A stretch of DNA of 35,332 bases from Deltaproteobacteria bacterium. Its GTDB lineage: Bacteria; Desulfobacterota; Syntrophia; Syntrophales; UBA2210. Positions within the stretch are counted from its first letter, which is position 1; each line of letters opens with the position of its first letter. Both the position numbers and the translations under genes were made by a program. The notes beneath the pieces were generated by a model that was given only the letters and a program-made list of their open reading frames with translations, did not search any database and was not told the DNA's origin. Shown piece after piece: positions 25,238 to 35,104 of this stretch. The DNA is taken from the NCBI GenBank assembly GCA_016935935.1, contig JAFGPZ010000098.1, positions 1 to 35,332 of the forward strand, read 5' to 3'.

Positions 25238-26944
25238 ATGATGAATATGGATTTTACATTGAAAAGAGCTTCTGACTATGACGGTGTGAAGGGACCTCTT
25301 CTCCTGGTGATTCTCGACGGCATGGGCATCTACAGGGGAGGCGACGATGGATATCCCGGCAATGCCATAGATATCGCAAAACCTGAAACCCTGCTCAGGT
25401 TACTGGGAGAGGAAAAGATTGTTGCCCGTCTCAAGGCCCATGGAAAGGCTGTTGGCATGCCTTCCGATGACGACCAGGGCAACAGTGAAGTGGGGCATAA
25501 CGCCCTGGGCGCAGGAAGAGTCTTTGCGCAGGGCGCCCGGCTGGTGGAGGAGGCCATCGAAAGCGGCCGCCTCTTCGAGGGTAAGGCCTGGCAGGAAATA
25601 GTGGAAAACGCTCTGACAGGGCATAAACCGCTTCATTTTATTGGCCTTATCTCCGACGGAAACGTCCACAGCAATCTGTCACACCTCATCGCCATGATAG
25701 GGGTCTGCGACAGGGCGGGCATTGAAGAGGTCTATGTTCACGGACTTCTCGATGGTCGCGATGTCCCGCCGGTGAGCGCCCTTAGATATTTTGGCGAACT
25801 GGAAGATTACCTCTGGTCCGTCAGGATACAGGCGGCGAAAGAGGGCAGGAAACGAAGATACCATGTGGCCTCCGGCGGCGGCCGAATGGTTACAACCATG
25901 GACCGATATGAGGCGGACTGGTCCATAGTGGAGAGAGGCTTCAACGCCCATGTTCTCGGCGAGGGACCCAGATTCCCCGACAGCCTGACAGCCATCAGTA
26001 AACAAAGGGAGATCAATGGAACGGATGACCAGAATATGGGAAGCTGGGTTATCCACGATCCTTTAGATAAAGAGAAGCCAATAGCCACGATAGGCGACGG
26101 TCACAGTGTGATATTCTTCAACTTCCGTGGCGACCGCGCCCTTGAGATAAGCCGGGCCTTCGTTGAAGATAATTTCCGTGGATTCAAACGCAAGGCCCGG
26201 CCGCAGGCGCTCTATGCCGGGATGCTGGAATACGACGCAGACACCCATATGCCTCCTCGCTACCTTGTGTTGCCTCCTTCGATTGATCGCACCATATCAG
26301 AGTACCTGGCGAAAAACAGCATCCCGCAATATGCCATCAGCGAAACGCAGAAATTCGGTCACGTCACCTATTTCTGGAATGGCAACAACTCGGCCAAGTT
26401 TGACGAAAAGACCGAAACCTGGGTGGAGATCGAATCTGACCGTGTGTTATTCAACGAGGCGCCTCAGATGAAGGCAAAGGAGATAGCTGCCGAGACGACA
26501 GAGGCGCTACGTTCGGGGAAATACAAGTTTTTGCGTCTCAACTTTCCAAACGGCGATATGGTGGGGCATACGGGATCACTGCCCGCCGCGGTGGAGGCGG
26601 TGAAAGCCGTAGATGGCGCATTGGGGACCCTTGTAGATGTTATAGATGAAATGGGAGGGACCATTATTGTCACAGCGGACCATGGAAACTGTGAACAGAT
26701 GTATGAGGTTGACAAAAAAACGGGAAGGTCCATACAGTCGGGCGAAGGCTACAAACCGATGACAAGCCACACTCTCAACCCCGTTCCCTTTATCATCCAC
26801 GGACCCGATTCATCGAGGTACGAAATGAACGACGACCTGAAGGAGGCGGGTTTGGGAAATGTGGCGGCCACGATCCTGCTTCTCCTTGGATATGAGAGGC
26901 CTGAAGATTATCTTGAACCGATCATAAAAATCACTTCTTCTTAG
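25238..26944 (+). CDS. gpmI: 2,3-bisphosphoglycerate-independent phosphoglycerate mutase
   Basis: This interconverts 3- and 2-phosphoglycerate in glycolysis/gluconeogenesis using two metal ions and a phosphoserine. The 568-residue protein belongs to the alkaline phosphatase superfamily; seen are the catalytic Ser in QGNSEVGHNALGAG, the second-domain HGLLDGRDVPP, FFNFRGDRA and the metal-binding TADHGNCEQM. PhnA (phosphonoacetate hydrolase) is in the same superfamily, but these motifs and the length are those of GpmI, so it is not the missing C-P hydrolase. Three ATGs at 25238, 25241 and 25247 are in frame behind AAGAGGA; spacing favours the last, giving a product three residues shorter. Confidence 0.95.
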   Translation: MMNMDFTLKRASDYDGVKGPLLLVILDGMGIYRGGDDGYPGNAIDIAKPETLLRLLGEEKIVARLKAHGKAVGMPSDDDQGNSEVGHNALGAGRVFAQGARLVEEAIESGRLFEGKAWQEIVENALTGHKPLHFIGLISDGNVHSNLSHLIAMIGVCDRAGIEEVYVHGLLDGRDVPPVSALRYFGELEDYLWSVRIQAAKEGRKRRYHVASGGGRMVTTMDRYEADWSIVERGFNAHVLGEGPRFPDSLTAISKQREINGTDDQNMGSWVIHDPLDKEKPIATIGDGHSVIFFNFRGDRALEISRAFVEDNFRGFKRKARPQALYAGMLEYDADTHMPPRYLVLPPSIDRTISEYLAKNSIPQYAISETQKFGHVTYFWNGNNSAKFDEKTETWVEIESDRVLFNEAPQMKAKEIAAETTEALRSGKYKFLRLNFPNGDMVGHTGSLPAAVEAVKAVDGALGTLVDVIDEMGGTIIVTADHGNCEQMYEVDKKTGRSIQSGEGYKPMTSHTLNPVPFIIHGPDSSRYEMNDDLKEAGLGNVAATILLLLGYERPEDYLEPIIKITSS

Positions 26945-26958
26945 CCCTTTCCCCCTTT

Positions 26959-27000
26959 CCTTAATCCCCTCGCAGCCTGGGAGGGGATTAAGGACTTTTT
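26959..27000 (+). terminator. Intrinsic terminator after gpmI
   Basis: A perfect 13-bp stem (26959-26971 with 26981-26993, arms CCTTAATCCCCTC and its complement) with a 9-base loop is followed by ACTTTTT. It closes the plus-strand operon and lies just before the convergent acyl-CoA ligase gene. On the minus strand there is no T-run. Confidence 0.85.
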
Positions 27001-27021
27001 ACAAAGCACCAGTAATGGGGC

Positions 27022-28716
27022 CTATTTCCGTTTTTCCAATTCTTCCGCCCTGAGTTGTTTCCTCAGTATCTTGCCCACATTGGTCTTGGGAAGTTCCTTG
27101 CGGAATTCGATCTCTGATGGAAGTTTGAACTTTGCCAGCTTGTCTTTGCAGAAGTCGATCATCTCCTCTTCCGTGGCGGTTTTGCCCTCCTTGAGAACGA
27201 TGAAGACCTTTATGTTTTCCCCTCTCTTGGGGTCCGGGATGCCGATGGAGCAGGCCTCCTGTACCTTTGAATTTTCATAGAAGACCTCGTCTATGTCTCG
27301 GGGGTAGATATTAAAACCTCCGGAGATTATCATGTCTTTCTTGCGGTCCACGATGTAGAAATATCCCTCTTCATCCATGGTGGCGATATCTCCCGTGTAG
27401 CACCAGCCGTTCCTGATTGTGTTCGCCGTTTCATCCGGCATGCCGAGGTACCCCTTCATTACCTGAGGTCCCTTGATTATAAGTTCCCCCGGCTCTCCAA
27501 CAGGGACATCCGCGGTTCCCCCTTCAAGATCAACGATTCTGCACTCTGTATCGGAGATGGGTAAGCCGATGCTTCCCACCTTGCGTTTTCCGCCGGCAAA
27601 GGGATTGATGTGAGTCACCGGAGTCGTTTCGGTAAGGCCGAAGCCCTCCACTATGATGGCACCCGTGGCTTTCTCAAAGTCGTGAATGACCTCCACAGGG
27701 AGAGGGGCGCTTCCGGAAAAACATCCCTTTATCGATGTCATGTCCGTGTTCTTGACATTTGGGTGGTTGAGCATACCGATGTACATGGTGGGGACCAGGG
27801 GCGCAAAGGTGGGTTTGAATTTTCCAATGGCCTCAAGAAGCGGTTCGGGTTGAGGCTTTGGAACAAGGATATCCGTCCAGGCGAAATATACTCCCAGATT
27901 CATGGCCGTGGTGAGGCCGAATACGTGAAAGAAGGGCAGGGCGCCCAGAATGATCTCTTCGCCTTCCTTGAACGTCGGGAACCATGCCCTAATCTGCTGC
28001 ACCTGCTTGCTCAGATTGGAATGAGTCAGCATCACGCCCTTCGAGACCCCTGTCGTGCCTCCCGTGTACTGATACATGGCCACGTCGTCGAAGTTCAGCT
28101 CCGCTGCGGGAGAATTGGCGTCGTGACTTTTTATGCAATCCTTCCACCTGTAAACATTTTCGGCTTCCTTTACATCGGCGGCAAGTTTTTTCTTTTTCCC
28201 TACCAGTGGGAAGAGGAGATTTTTAGGAAAAGGAAGGTAATCGCCTATCGACGTGTATACAATCTCCCTTATGCCCGTCTTGGGGCGAAGGTCGATCATC
28301 CTGTTAGCCAGAAGATCGAGGGTGATGAGGACTTTTGAATCTGAATTGTTGAACTGATACTCCAGCTCGCGGTCGGTATAGAGCGGATTATTCATAACCG
28401 TAATGGCGCCCAGTTTCAGTACGGCGAAGTATGCCGCAACGCAGGGTATGACGTTGGGCAGAAGAATCGCAACGGCATCTCCCTTTCTGATGCCAAAGGA
28501 AGCGAGGCAGGAGGCGAAACGATCCACCATATCCTTCAGTTCCCTGAATGTTATACTGTATCCCTGAAAGACCAGCGCATCTCTGTCAGGGAATTTACCG
28601 GCCGACCTCTCCAGATACTTGGGCATACAGACCTCTTCATAGTCTATGAGTTCAGGCACACCCTTCTCGTATGATGTCAGCCACACCTTGTCCTGGTATT
28701 TTATGTCTCCTCCCAT
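27022..28716 (-). CDS. Long-chain acyl-CoA synthetase (AMP-forming)
   Basis: This activates fatty or other carboxylic acids with ATP and CoA to acyl-CoA. The 564-residue protein has intact motifs: TGGTTGVSKGVMLTH with its Lys, GFGLTETTPV, WCYTGDIATMDEEGY, DRKKDMIISGGFNIYPRD, and the C-terminal LPKTNVGKILR with the A10 lysine. I chose the ATG at 28716, which has GGGAGGAG just upstream; the longer open frame runs back through a terminator into the next gene and is not real. It contrasts with the degraded ligase-like gene at 21676. Confidence 0.93.
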   Translation of the reverse strand: MGGDIKYQDKVWLTSYEKGVPELIDYEEVCMPKYLERSAGKFPDRDALVFQGYSITFRELKDMVDRFASCLASFGIRKGDAVAILLPNVIPCVAAYFAVLKLGAITVMNNPLYTDRELEYQFNNSDSKVLITLDLLANRMIDLRPKTGIREIVYTSIGDYLPFPKNLLFPLVGKKKKLAADVKEAENVYRWKDCIKSHDANSPAAELNFDDVAMYQYTGGTTGVSKGVMLTHSNLSKQVQQIRAWFPTFKEGEEIILGALPFFHVFGLTTAMNLGVYFAWTDILVPKPQPEPLLEAIGKFKPTFAPLVPTMYIGMLNHPNVKNTDMTSIKGCFSGSAPLPVEVIHDFEKATGAIIVEGFGLTETTPVTHINPFAGGKRKVGSIGLPISDTECRIVDLEGGTADVPVGEPGELIIKGPQVMKGYLGMPDETANTIRNGWCYTGDIATMDEEGYFYIVDRKKDMIISGGFNIYPRDIDEVFYENSKVQEACSIGIPDPKRGENIKVFIVLKEGKTATEEEMIDFCKDKLAKFKLPSEIEFRKELPKTNVGKILRKQLRAEELEKRK

Positions 28717-28771
28717 TGTCCGCTCCTCCCTTTTTTCGGCCAGTGTAATAGATTTTTTCTGAAAAAACCAC

Positions 28772-28806
28772 AAAAAAAAGCCCCTCTCCTGACAAAGGTG
28801 AGGGGC
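28772..28806 (-). terminator. Intrinsic terminator after the Etf:quinone oxidoreductase gene
   Basis: Read on the minus strand, a GC-rich hairpin (complement of 28780-28806, arms GCCCCTC/GAGGGGC plus adjoining pairs) is followed by eight T (A-run at 28772-28779). It separates the upstream redox operon from the acyl-CoA ligase gene, which therefore needs its own promoter. Confidence 0.85.
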
Positions 28807-28832
28807 CTGAACGAGAACTTTACTTTCGCCTG

Positions 28833-30917
28833 TCAGGTTTCTCTGTCGGCATCTGTTTCCTCCATATCCATGGCCTCCCACACTATCTCCGCGATGTCGA
28901 GTGCCTTCATATCCTCTTCCCTGTTTCTGTCCTTGATACCGTCTGTAATCATGGTAAGACAGAAGGGGCAAGCAACGGCTACGGACTGAGCATTCACTGC
29001 CATTGCCTGGTCCGTTCTCATGTCATTTATCCTTTCTCCGATATCCTCTTCCATCCACATCCTCGCGCCTCCGGCTCCGCAGCAGAAGCTCTTTGCCTTT
29101 GTTCTCTCCATCTCAGTCAGTTTCATTCCCGGTATCGCCTTAAGTATGTCCCTCGGAGCGCTGTAGATGTTGTTATATCTGCCAAGGAAGCAGGAGTCGT
29201 GATATGTGAACAGCTCCTCCGCCTGTTTTTTCAGTACTATTTTACCCTCTTTTATCAGATCAACGATTATCTCCGTATGATGATAGACCTCGAAGTCTCC
29301 GCCAAAATGAGGGTAGTCCTTTTTGAGTGTGTTGTACCCGTGGGGACATGTGCAAATTATCTTTTTCACACCATACCTCTTCATTGCCTCGATATTTGCC
29401 TGGGCCATGATCTGGTACAGGTATTCGTTTCCTCCCCGCATGGCGGAATCGCCGCAGCATCCCTCTTCCGTGCCCAGTATGCCGTAGCTTACGCCTGCCG
29501 CCTTTAGAATCCTGGCGAAGGCCTGGGAAACCTTTTTTCCCCTGTCGTCGAAAGATCCGGCGCATCCCACATAAAAGAGATACTCCACATCCGCGTCATC
29601 GGCGAGTGTCCTTATTCCAAGGTTCCCGGCCCAGTCGGCCCTGGTGTGTGCGCCGATACCCCAGGGGTTGGAGTTGTTTTCCATGTTTCTGTAGGTCAGT
29701 TGCAGTTCCGACGCGAAATCGGCATCCATCAGGACCTTGTGCTGCCTCATGCCCACAATCTTGGGGACATGTTCGATGAAGGCCGGGCATTGCTCCATGC
29801 AGTACATGCAGTTTGTGCAGCTCCAAAGCTCGTGGAGATCTATTACTTCTCCAACCATGGTCTTCTCAGGCGGCGGGACTTCGGAGCCCGCTTTCTGTGC
29901 CGCCAGTGTGGCAGAGGCCCGTTCAATCCAGTAGGTCTTCAGGTCCTGGATGAGCTTTTTCGGGGACAGGGGTTTCCCCGAGAGATAGGCGGGACACCCG
30001 TCCTGACAGCGCCCGCATCTTGTGCATGCGTCGGCATCGAAGATCTGCTTCCACGTGAAGTCTTCAAGCTGACCGGTTCCGAAGGATTCTGCCGTCTCGA
30101 AGTCTCTGATGGGTTCCAGTTCTCCTGCCGGTTTCAGGGATTTCATGTACTGATTCGCCGGCGTTGTAAGTATATGAAGGAGTCGGGAGTAGGGAATGTA
30201 TGCTATGAATCCGAGGGCGAGGAAGGCGTGAATCCACCACATAAACTTGTGGAGTATCCGCGTCGTGTCGTAGCCGATGCCTGTAAGAGTCTTTGAAATC
30301 AGGAACCCCACGAATGACCATACCTCCCATGTGAAGCCGTCTTCGTTTAAGTTAACGTGAATTCGGAGCCCCTCGACGATAAATCCCGTAACAATGATCC
30401 CCCCGATCAACAGGAGTGTGATGGCGTCATCAGGTGTATTGTCGGGTTTTTCCCTGTAGCCGAGAAGATCCGGTTTTGTGATGTACCTTCTCACCACTGC
30501 CATGATCACTCCGATGAGGACGGCGATACCGAATATCTCCATTACAAGTGAGAAGACGAGGTAGAAAGTGCCGTGGAAGAAGGGCAATCCGATATGGAAC
30601 TGTGTGGCGTCGATGGCGGCTCCGAAGATGAGGACGAAGAATCCGAAGAAGATCAGTCCGTGGAGGATGCCGGCGTAGGATTCCCTGAATGTCCTTACCT
30701 GGAGTAAACCGTTCACGATGACGGAGACGATTCGCTCTGCCATGCTGTCTGTCCTGTCCTCAGGCCTGCCCATGGCCTTCCACATCTGCCATCGTCTGTA
30801 GATCCCATATGCGAAGATAGCCAGCGCTATTGCCGTAAAGGCGAAAAGAATAGCCTCATAGGGGGCATTCCAGAAGACCTCTCTACCTTCGTTCCCTGGC
30901 CCGTAAGTGTGTTGCAT
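28833..30917 (-). CDS. Membrane EtfAB:(mena)quinone oxidoreductase, HdrD-like Fe-S protein
   Basis: This takes electrons from reduced EtfAB and delivers them to the membrane quinone pool, the role described for EMO in syntrophic and other anaerobic fatty- and aromatic-acid degraders. The 694-residue protein has an N-terminal NarI-like membrane part with about six helices and several His that could bind heme, then two [4Fe-4S] motifs (CTRCGRCQDGCP and CTNCMYCMEQCP), then two CCG domains of heterodisulfide-reductase type (EEGCCGDSAM with CTCPHG; HDSCFLGR with FCCGAGGARMW and ACPFC). A GGAGGAG ribosome site precedes the ATG. It follows etfA by 55 bases in the etfB-etfA-emo operon. Confidence 0.9.
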   Translation of the reverse strand: MQHTYGPGNEGREVFWNAPYEAILFAFTAIALAIFAYGIYRRWQMWKAMGRPEDRTDSMAERIVSVIVNGLLQVRTFRESYAGILHGLIFFGFFVLIFGAAIDATQFHIGLPFFHGTFYLVFSLVMEIFGIAVLIGVIMAVVRRYITKPDLLGYREKPDNTPDDAITLLLIGGIIVTGFIVEGLRIHVNLNEDGFTWEVWSFVGFLISKTLTGIGYDTTRILHKFMWWIHAFLALGFIAYIPYSRLLHILTTPANQYMKSLKPAGELEPIRDFETAESFGTGQLEDFTWKQIFDADACTRCGRCQDGCPAYLSGKPLSPKKLIQDLKTYWIERASATLAAQKAGSEVPPPEKTMVGEVIDLHELWSCTNCMYCMEQCPAFIEHVPKIVGMRQHKVLMDADFASELQLTYRNMENNSNPWGIGAHTRADWAGNLGIRTLADDADVEYLFYVGCAGSFDDRGKKVSQAFARILKAAGVSYGILGTEEGCCGDSAMRGGNEYLYQIMAQANIEAMKRYGVKKIICTCPHGYNTLKKDYPHFGGDFEVYHHTEIIVDLIKEGKIVLKKQAEELFTYHDSCFLGRYNNIYSAPRDILKAIPGMKLTEMERTKAKSFCCGAGGARMWMEEDIGERINDMRTDQAMAVNAQSVAVACPFCLTMITDGIKDRNREEDMKALDIAEIVWEAMDMEETDADRET

Positions 30918-30972
30918 AACTCCTCCGGTAAAACTGGTTCAGCCTCAAGACGCCGATGCCTGTTTGTTTTTA

Positions 30973-31950
30973 TTATGCGAGCAGTTTCCTTGCCGCCGCT
31001 GTCACTTCGGGAACGACCTTGAAGAGGTCATCCACAATGCCGTAGTCGGCCTTGGCGAATATTGGGGCATCGGGGTCCTTGTTTATGGCCACTATATATT
31101 TTGAGGAGCTCATCCCGGCAAGATGCTGGATTGCCCCCGATATGCCGCAGGCGATATACAGATTGGGAGAGACCACCTTTCCGGTCTGTCCCACCTGGTC
31201 CGACTGTGGTCGCCAGCCTGCGTCGACGGATGCCCGGGACGCACCGACGGTGGCGCCCAGGACCTGTGCCAGCTCTTCGATAATGTTGTAGTTCTCCGGC
31301 CCCTTCATGCCGCGGCCGCCCGATACGATGACCTCCGCCTCCGTGAGGTCCACGGCGCCGCTTTCGTCCTTCTGGACTTCCAGAACCTTTGTCTTCAGCT
31401 CTTCAGCCTTAAGGGCGGCGTCGAATTTTACCACCTCTCCGGCTTTCTGATTTTCCAGGGCCGGAAAAACGTTGGGCCTCAGCGACGCCATCTGGGGCGA
31501 GCCCGATATGACGATCTCACCGTAGCATTTGCCGGCATACATGGGACGTTTGGCCACAAGGTGGCCCTCCGTTATATTCACTTCCACGCAATCGGTGGCC
31601 ATTCCGGTGGCGAGTTTTCCCACCAGTCGAGACGACAGGTCCTTCCCCTGAACGGAGGCCGCCAGCAGGAGGATGGCCGGTTCCTTTTCTTTCACGATAT
31701 GCGCAGCCGCCGCCGCGTAGGCGTCGGTAGTGTAGGTTTCGAGGGCCGCGTCGTCGGCCACAAAAATCCTGTCCACGCCGTATTTTCCAAGTTCCGGCGC
31801 TATACCCTCCACGCCGGATCCCATAAGGACAGCGGAGACATCCGTTCCCAGTTCGTCGGCCAGCCTTCTCGCCATCGAAGCTATCTCAAAGGAGACCTTT
31901 CTCAGGGCTCCGTCTCTCTGTTCTGCTATTATCCATACACCTTGTGCCAT
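30973..31950 (-). CDS. etfA: Electron transfer flavoprotein alpha subunit
   Basis: EtfA with EtfB carries electrons from acyl-CoA dehydrogenases. The 325-residue protein has the C-terminal FAD-binding domain with its hallmark residues: IVSGGRGM, VGASRASVDAGW, QVGQTGKVVSPNLYIACGISGAIQH in pieces, and AINKDPDAPIF. The start has GGAAGG upstream. It lies 88 bases after etfB and just before the quinone oxidoreductase gene. Confidence 0.96.
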   Translation of the reverse strand: MAQGVWIIAEQRDGALRKVSFEIASMARRLADELGTDVSAVLMGSGVEGIAPELGKYGVDRIFVADDAALETYTTDAYAAAAAHIVKEKEPAILLLAASVQGKDLSSRLVGKLATGMATDCVEVNITEGHLVAKRPMYAGKCYGEIVISGSPQMASLRPNVFPALENQKAGEVVKFDAALKAEELKTKVLEVQKDESGAVDLTEAEVIVSGGRGMKGPENYNIIEELAQVLGATVGASRASVDAGWRPQSDQVGQTGKVVSPNLYIACGISGAIQHLAGMSSSKYIVAINKDPDAPIFAKADYGIVDDLFKVVPEVTAAARKLLA

Positions 31951-32038
31951 GGTTCATACACCTTCCTTCCTTCTATTCCCCCAAAGGGTATAAGTACGGT
32001 CACGAAATTGCTTTCTGAAGAAACCAATTTCTACCTCA

Positions 32039-32809
32039 CTAAATTACCTTGGCTTCTTCCCTGAGGAGCCTGACAAGTTCCGAGGCCTTCGCCGCCGGAT
32101 CGTCACCTTCGATTATCTTTCCGGGAGCCCGTTCAGGTGGAGGCGTCATCTTTTCTACCTTTGCCTTGATTTCCACCTTGATTCCCAGCGCCGCCGCGTC
32201 TTTTACATCTACGGGTTTCTTTTTCGCCTTCATGATGCCCGGCAGCGAGGCGTAGCGGGGCTCATTGAGACCCTTCTGGGCTGTTACCACGCAGGGGAGA
32301 GGACTTTCTATGACAAGCTGGGCCCCCTCTATGGGCTTTACCGCCTTGACCTTTCCCTCTTCCACATCGAGCTTTGTGATTATGGTAAGCTGCGGAATGT
32401 CGAGCAGTTCGGCCAGCACGGAGCCGATCTGGCCTGAATCATCGTCGATGGCACGCTGGCCGCAGAATATGATATCGTGGGGAATCTCCCTGATCGCCGC
32501 CGCCAGAGCGGCGCCGATGGTATAGGCGTCGGCTCCCTCGAGCTGGGCGTCGTTTATGTGGATGCCCTTGTCTGCTCCCATGGCCAGGGCCGTTCTTATC
32601 GTTTCCATGGCCCGCGCCGGCCCTGCCGTCACTATTGTCACCTCTCCGCCGTGTTTTTCCTTCACCTTCAGGGCCTCTTCCACGCCGAATTCGTCGTAGG
32701 GGTTCATGACCCATTTTATGCCGGCCTCTTCGATTCCCGATCCATCCGGCTTGACCCTTATCAGGGCCTCTGTGTCGGGAACCTGTTTCACGCATGCAAT
32801 TATGTTCAC
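32039..32809 (-). CDS. etfB: Electron transfer flavoprotein beta subunit
   Basis: This is the partner of EtfA. The 256-residue protein shows VKQVPDTEA near the N-terminus, MNPYDEFGVEEALK, FCGQRAIDDDSGQIGSVLAE and GLNEPRYASLPGIMKAKKKP, all typical of EtfB. I chose the GTG at 32809: a TTG six codons earlier would place the AAAGGAGG ribosome site inside the coding region. The promoter is not obvious because an intrinsic-terminator-like hairpin lies about 20 bases upstream of the start. Confidence 0.95.
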   Translation of the reverse strand: MNIIACVKQVPDTEALIRVKPDGSGIEEAGIKWVMNPYDEFGVEEALKVKEKHGGEVTIVTAGPARAMETIRTALAMGADKGIHINDAQLEGADAYTIGAALAAAIREIPHDIIFCGQRAIDDDSGQIGSVLAELLDIPQLTIITKLDVEEGKVKAVKPIEGAQLVIESPLPCVVTAQKGLNEPRYASLPGIMKAKKKPVDVKDAAALGIKVEIKAKVEKMTPPPERAPGKIIEGDDPAAKASELVRLLREEAKVI

Positions 32810-32830
32810 GTATCTGCCTCCTTTCAAAAG

Positions 32831-32859
32831 AAAAACGCCGGCATATGCCGATGCCGGCG
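32831..32859 (-). terminator. Intrinsic terminator between acs and etfB
   Basis: On the minus strand a perfect 9-bp stem (CGCCGGCAT with ATGCCGGCG, 32836-32844 and 32851-32859) with a 6-base loop is followed by TTTTT and more T. It ends the acs transcript but sits immediately before the etfB ribosome site, so it may act as a partial terminator controlling read-through. Confidence 0.8.
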
Positions 32860-32921
32860 TTTCGAGTGCTACCTTGCCGCAACCTTCGTTGCGATAAACA
32901 TGGGCTTATAATCCATGCCTG

Positions 32922-34892
32922 TTACTGCCTGTTCTTTACTATATCATCGACGACAGATGGATCGGCCAGCGTTGAAGTGTCTCCCAGGTCGGCGATGTCA
33001 TCGGCGGCAACCCTCTTGAGGATCCTGCGCATGATCTTGCCGCTCCTCGTCTTGGGAAGGCTGTCGGCCCACTGGATCTTCTCCGGTGTGGCGATGGGGC
33101 CTATTTCCTTTCGCACCCAGGCCACCAGCTCCTTTTTCAACTCCTCAGTCTTCTCGATGCCGGCATTGAGTGTTACATAGGCGTAGATCGACTGTCCCTT
33201 GATCTCGTGAGGATAACCCACAACGGCTGCCTCGGCCACCTTCTCGTGAGCGACCAGGGCGCTTTCCACCTCCGCCGTTCCCATTCTGTGTCCCGAGACA
33301 TTGATGACGTCGTCGATGCGCCCCGTGATCTGGTAGTAGCCGTCTTCGTCTCTCCTGGCACCGTCACCGGCCATGTAGTACCCAGGGAACTGTTCAAAAT
33401 AGGTTTCCTGAAAGCGCTGAGGATCTCCATAGACTCCGCGCATGATTCCCGGCCAGGGTTTTTTTATGCAGAGGGCGCCGCTGGCCACCGTCTCGGTGAG
33501 CTCTTTACCCTCGTCGTCAAGAAGCACGGGCCAGACGCCGGGGAAGGGCACTGTCGCCATGCCAGGTTTGATATCAATGGCGCCCGGGAGGGGCGTTATG
33601 AGGATTCCGCCCGTTTCAGTCTGCCACCATGTGTCCACGATTGGGCAGCGGGCCTTCCCCACGAGGTTGTAGTACCAGTTCCAGGCCTCGGGGTTGATAG
33701 GTTCGCCCACCGTGCCGAGCAACTTCAGTGAAGAGAGGTCTATTCCTTCAACATACTGGTTGCCCTCTTTGGCTATCGCGCGGATCGCCGTGGGCGCCGT
33801 GTAGAAGATGTTGACCTTGTATTTTTCGACAATCTGCCAGAAGCGGCTCATGTTGGGGTAATTGGGGACTCCCTCGAACATGATAGACGTGGCGCCGTTG
33901 CAGAGAGGCCCGTAAACGATGTAGCTGTGTCCCGTGACCCAGCCGATGTCGGCGGTGCACCAGTAGATATCCTCTTCATGATAGTCAAAGATCATCTTGT
34001 GCGTGTAGGCCACAAAAACCAGGTATCCTCCGGTGGTGTGCATGACGCCCTTGGGTTTGCCCGTCGATCCCGAAGTGTAGAGGATAAAGAGGGGATCTTC
34101 CGCGTCCATCCACTCAGGTTCACAGTCGGCATTTGCCTTTGCCATTTCCTCGTGCCACCAGAGATCCTTCCCTTCGTTCCAGTCACACTTTATCTTGTCT
34201 CCCACGCGCTTCACGACTATAACTCTTTTAACCGAGGGAGATTCCTCGAGAGCCGAGTCTGCGCTCGCCTTCTGAGGCACCGCCTTTGCGCCCCGGAATG
34301 TTCCGTCGCATACGACGAGGAGCTTGGACTCGCTGTCCTGCAGCCTGTCTCTGAGAGCGTCGGCGCTGAATCCTCCGAAGACGATGCTGTGTATCGCTCC
34401 GATTCTGGTGCAGGCCAGCATTGCAATGGCAAGCTCGGGAACCATGGGAAGGTAGAGGCAAACCCTGTCTCCCTTTCTGATTCCCTGGGCCTTCAGCACG
34501 TTGGCGAATTTGCATACCTGCTCATGCAGTTCCCTGTAGGTAAATGAACGGTCTTCACCCGGTTCATTGCCCTCCCACTGAATGGCGATCTTGTCTCCCC
34601 TTGTTTTCAATTGTTTGTCAAGGCAGTTGTAGGAGACGTTCAGCTTGCCCCCCTCGAAATACTTTACATGGATGGGACCCTTCCTCATGTCGAAGTTGTA
34701 GTCCTCCGTCTTGTCCCATTTCTTGAACCACTCCACATATTCCCCGGCTATCTCGCTCCAGAATCCCTCCGGGTCTTCCAGGGAACGTTTGTAGATCTCA
34801 TCGTACTGTTCCCTGCTGCTGATGTAGGCCCTTTTCCGCGACCATTCGGGTACCGGATAGATTTCCCTCAGTTCTGCTTTCTCTTCCGCCAT
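32922..34892 (-). CDS. acs: Acetyl-CoA synthetase (AMP-forming)
   Basis: This makes acetyl-CoA from acetate, ATP and CoA. The 656-residue protein is full length: an N-terminal ACAS domain ([10 protein letters not shown], then [14 protein letters not shown]), the P-loop [30 protein letters not shown], the [10 protein letters not shown] motif, [12 protein letters not shown], and the C-terminal [12 protein letters not shown] carrying the Lys that is acetylated in the family. The start at 34892 has AGGAGGAG; the extra 25 upstream codons are not supported. A predicted promoter about 370 bases upstream would give a long leader. Confidence 0.96.
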   Translation of the reverse strand: MAEEKAELREIYPVPEWSRKRAYISSREQYDEIYKRSLEDPEGFWSEIAGEYVEWFKKWDKTEDYNFDMRKGPIHVKYFEGGKLNVSYNCLDKQLKTRGDKIAIQWEGNEPGEDRSFTYRELHEQVCKFANVLKAQGIRKGDRVCLYLPMVPELAIAMLACTRIGAIHSIVFGGFSADALRDRLQDSESKLLVVCDGTFRGAKAVPQKASADSALEESPSVKRVIVVKRVGDKIKCDWNEGKDLWWHEEMAKANADCEPEWMDAEDPLFILYTSGSTGKPKGVMHTTGGYLVFVAYTHKMIFDYHEEDIYWCTADIGWVTGHSYIVYGPLCNGATSIMFEGVPNYPNMSRFWQIVEKYKVNIFYTAPTAIRAIAKEGNQYVEGIDLSSLKLLGTVGEPINPEAWNWYYNLVGKARCPIVDTWWQTETGGILITPLPGAIDIKPGMATVPFPGVWPVLLDDEGKELTETVASGALCIKKPWPGIMRGVYGDPQRFQETYFEQFPGYYMAGDGARRDEDGYYQITGRIDDVINVSGHRMGTAEVESALVAHEKVAEAAVVGYPHEIKGQSIYAYVTLNAGIEKTEELKKELVAWVRKEIGPIATPEKIQWADSLPKTRSGKIMRRILKRVAADDIADLGDTSTLADPSVVDDIVKNRQ

Positions 34893-35023
34893 ACTATCAC
34901 TCCTCCTATTTTTTATTGTTTGAGCATTCGATGCTCGATGATTCCTTCGTGAATATAACCCTTCCAAGGCAGGCCTGGAGAGGGACGGACTTCCTCCGAA
35001 ACGTTTGCATAATACCCTTTTCT

Positions 35024-35104
35024 GTCATTCCGGGCAAGCAAAGCGCGACCCGGAATCCAGAAAGTATCTGAAAATACTGGATGCCGGATCGAGTCCGGCA
35101 TGAC
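35024..35104. repeat. Dispersed palindromic intergenic repeat (REP-like)
   Basis: The 81-bp element begins GTCATTCCGGGC, ends GCCGGCATGAC-like (GTCCGGCATGAC), and contains ATCCAG...CTGGAT arms around a central hairpin (AGTAT/ATACT). Such GTCATNCCGG...CCGGNATGAC elements are common multicopy intergenic repeats in proteobacteria. It accounts for the short open frame at 34913-35323, which I do not accept as a gene. The remaining leader (34893-35023) holds nothing else recognised. Confidence 0.65.

Noticed and set aside
25238..26944. GpmI considered as the missing phosphonoacetate hydrolase (PhnA)
   Set aside because: Both belong to the alkaline phosphatase superfamily, but the QGNSEVGH and DHGNCEQM motifs, 568-residue length and location in the beta-oxidation operon identify phosphoglycerate mutase.
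26959..26993. Hairpin as a bidirectional terminator
   Set aside because: A T-run follows the stem only on the plus strand.
28717..28971. N-terminal 85-codon extension of the acyl-CoA ligase gene
   Set aside because: It crosses an intrinsic terminator and the end of the quinone oxidoreductase gene; the ATG at 28716 has a strong ribosome site.
31123..32064. Long plus-strand open frame of 313 codons
   Set aside because: It lies opposite etfA, whose motifs are unambiguous; the translation is compositionally odd and matches no family.
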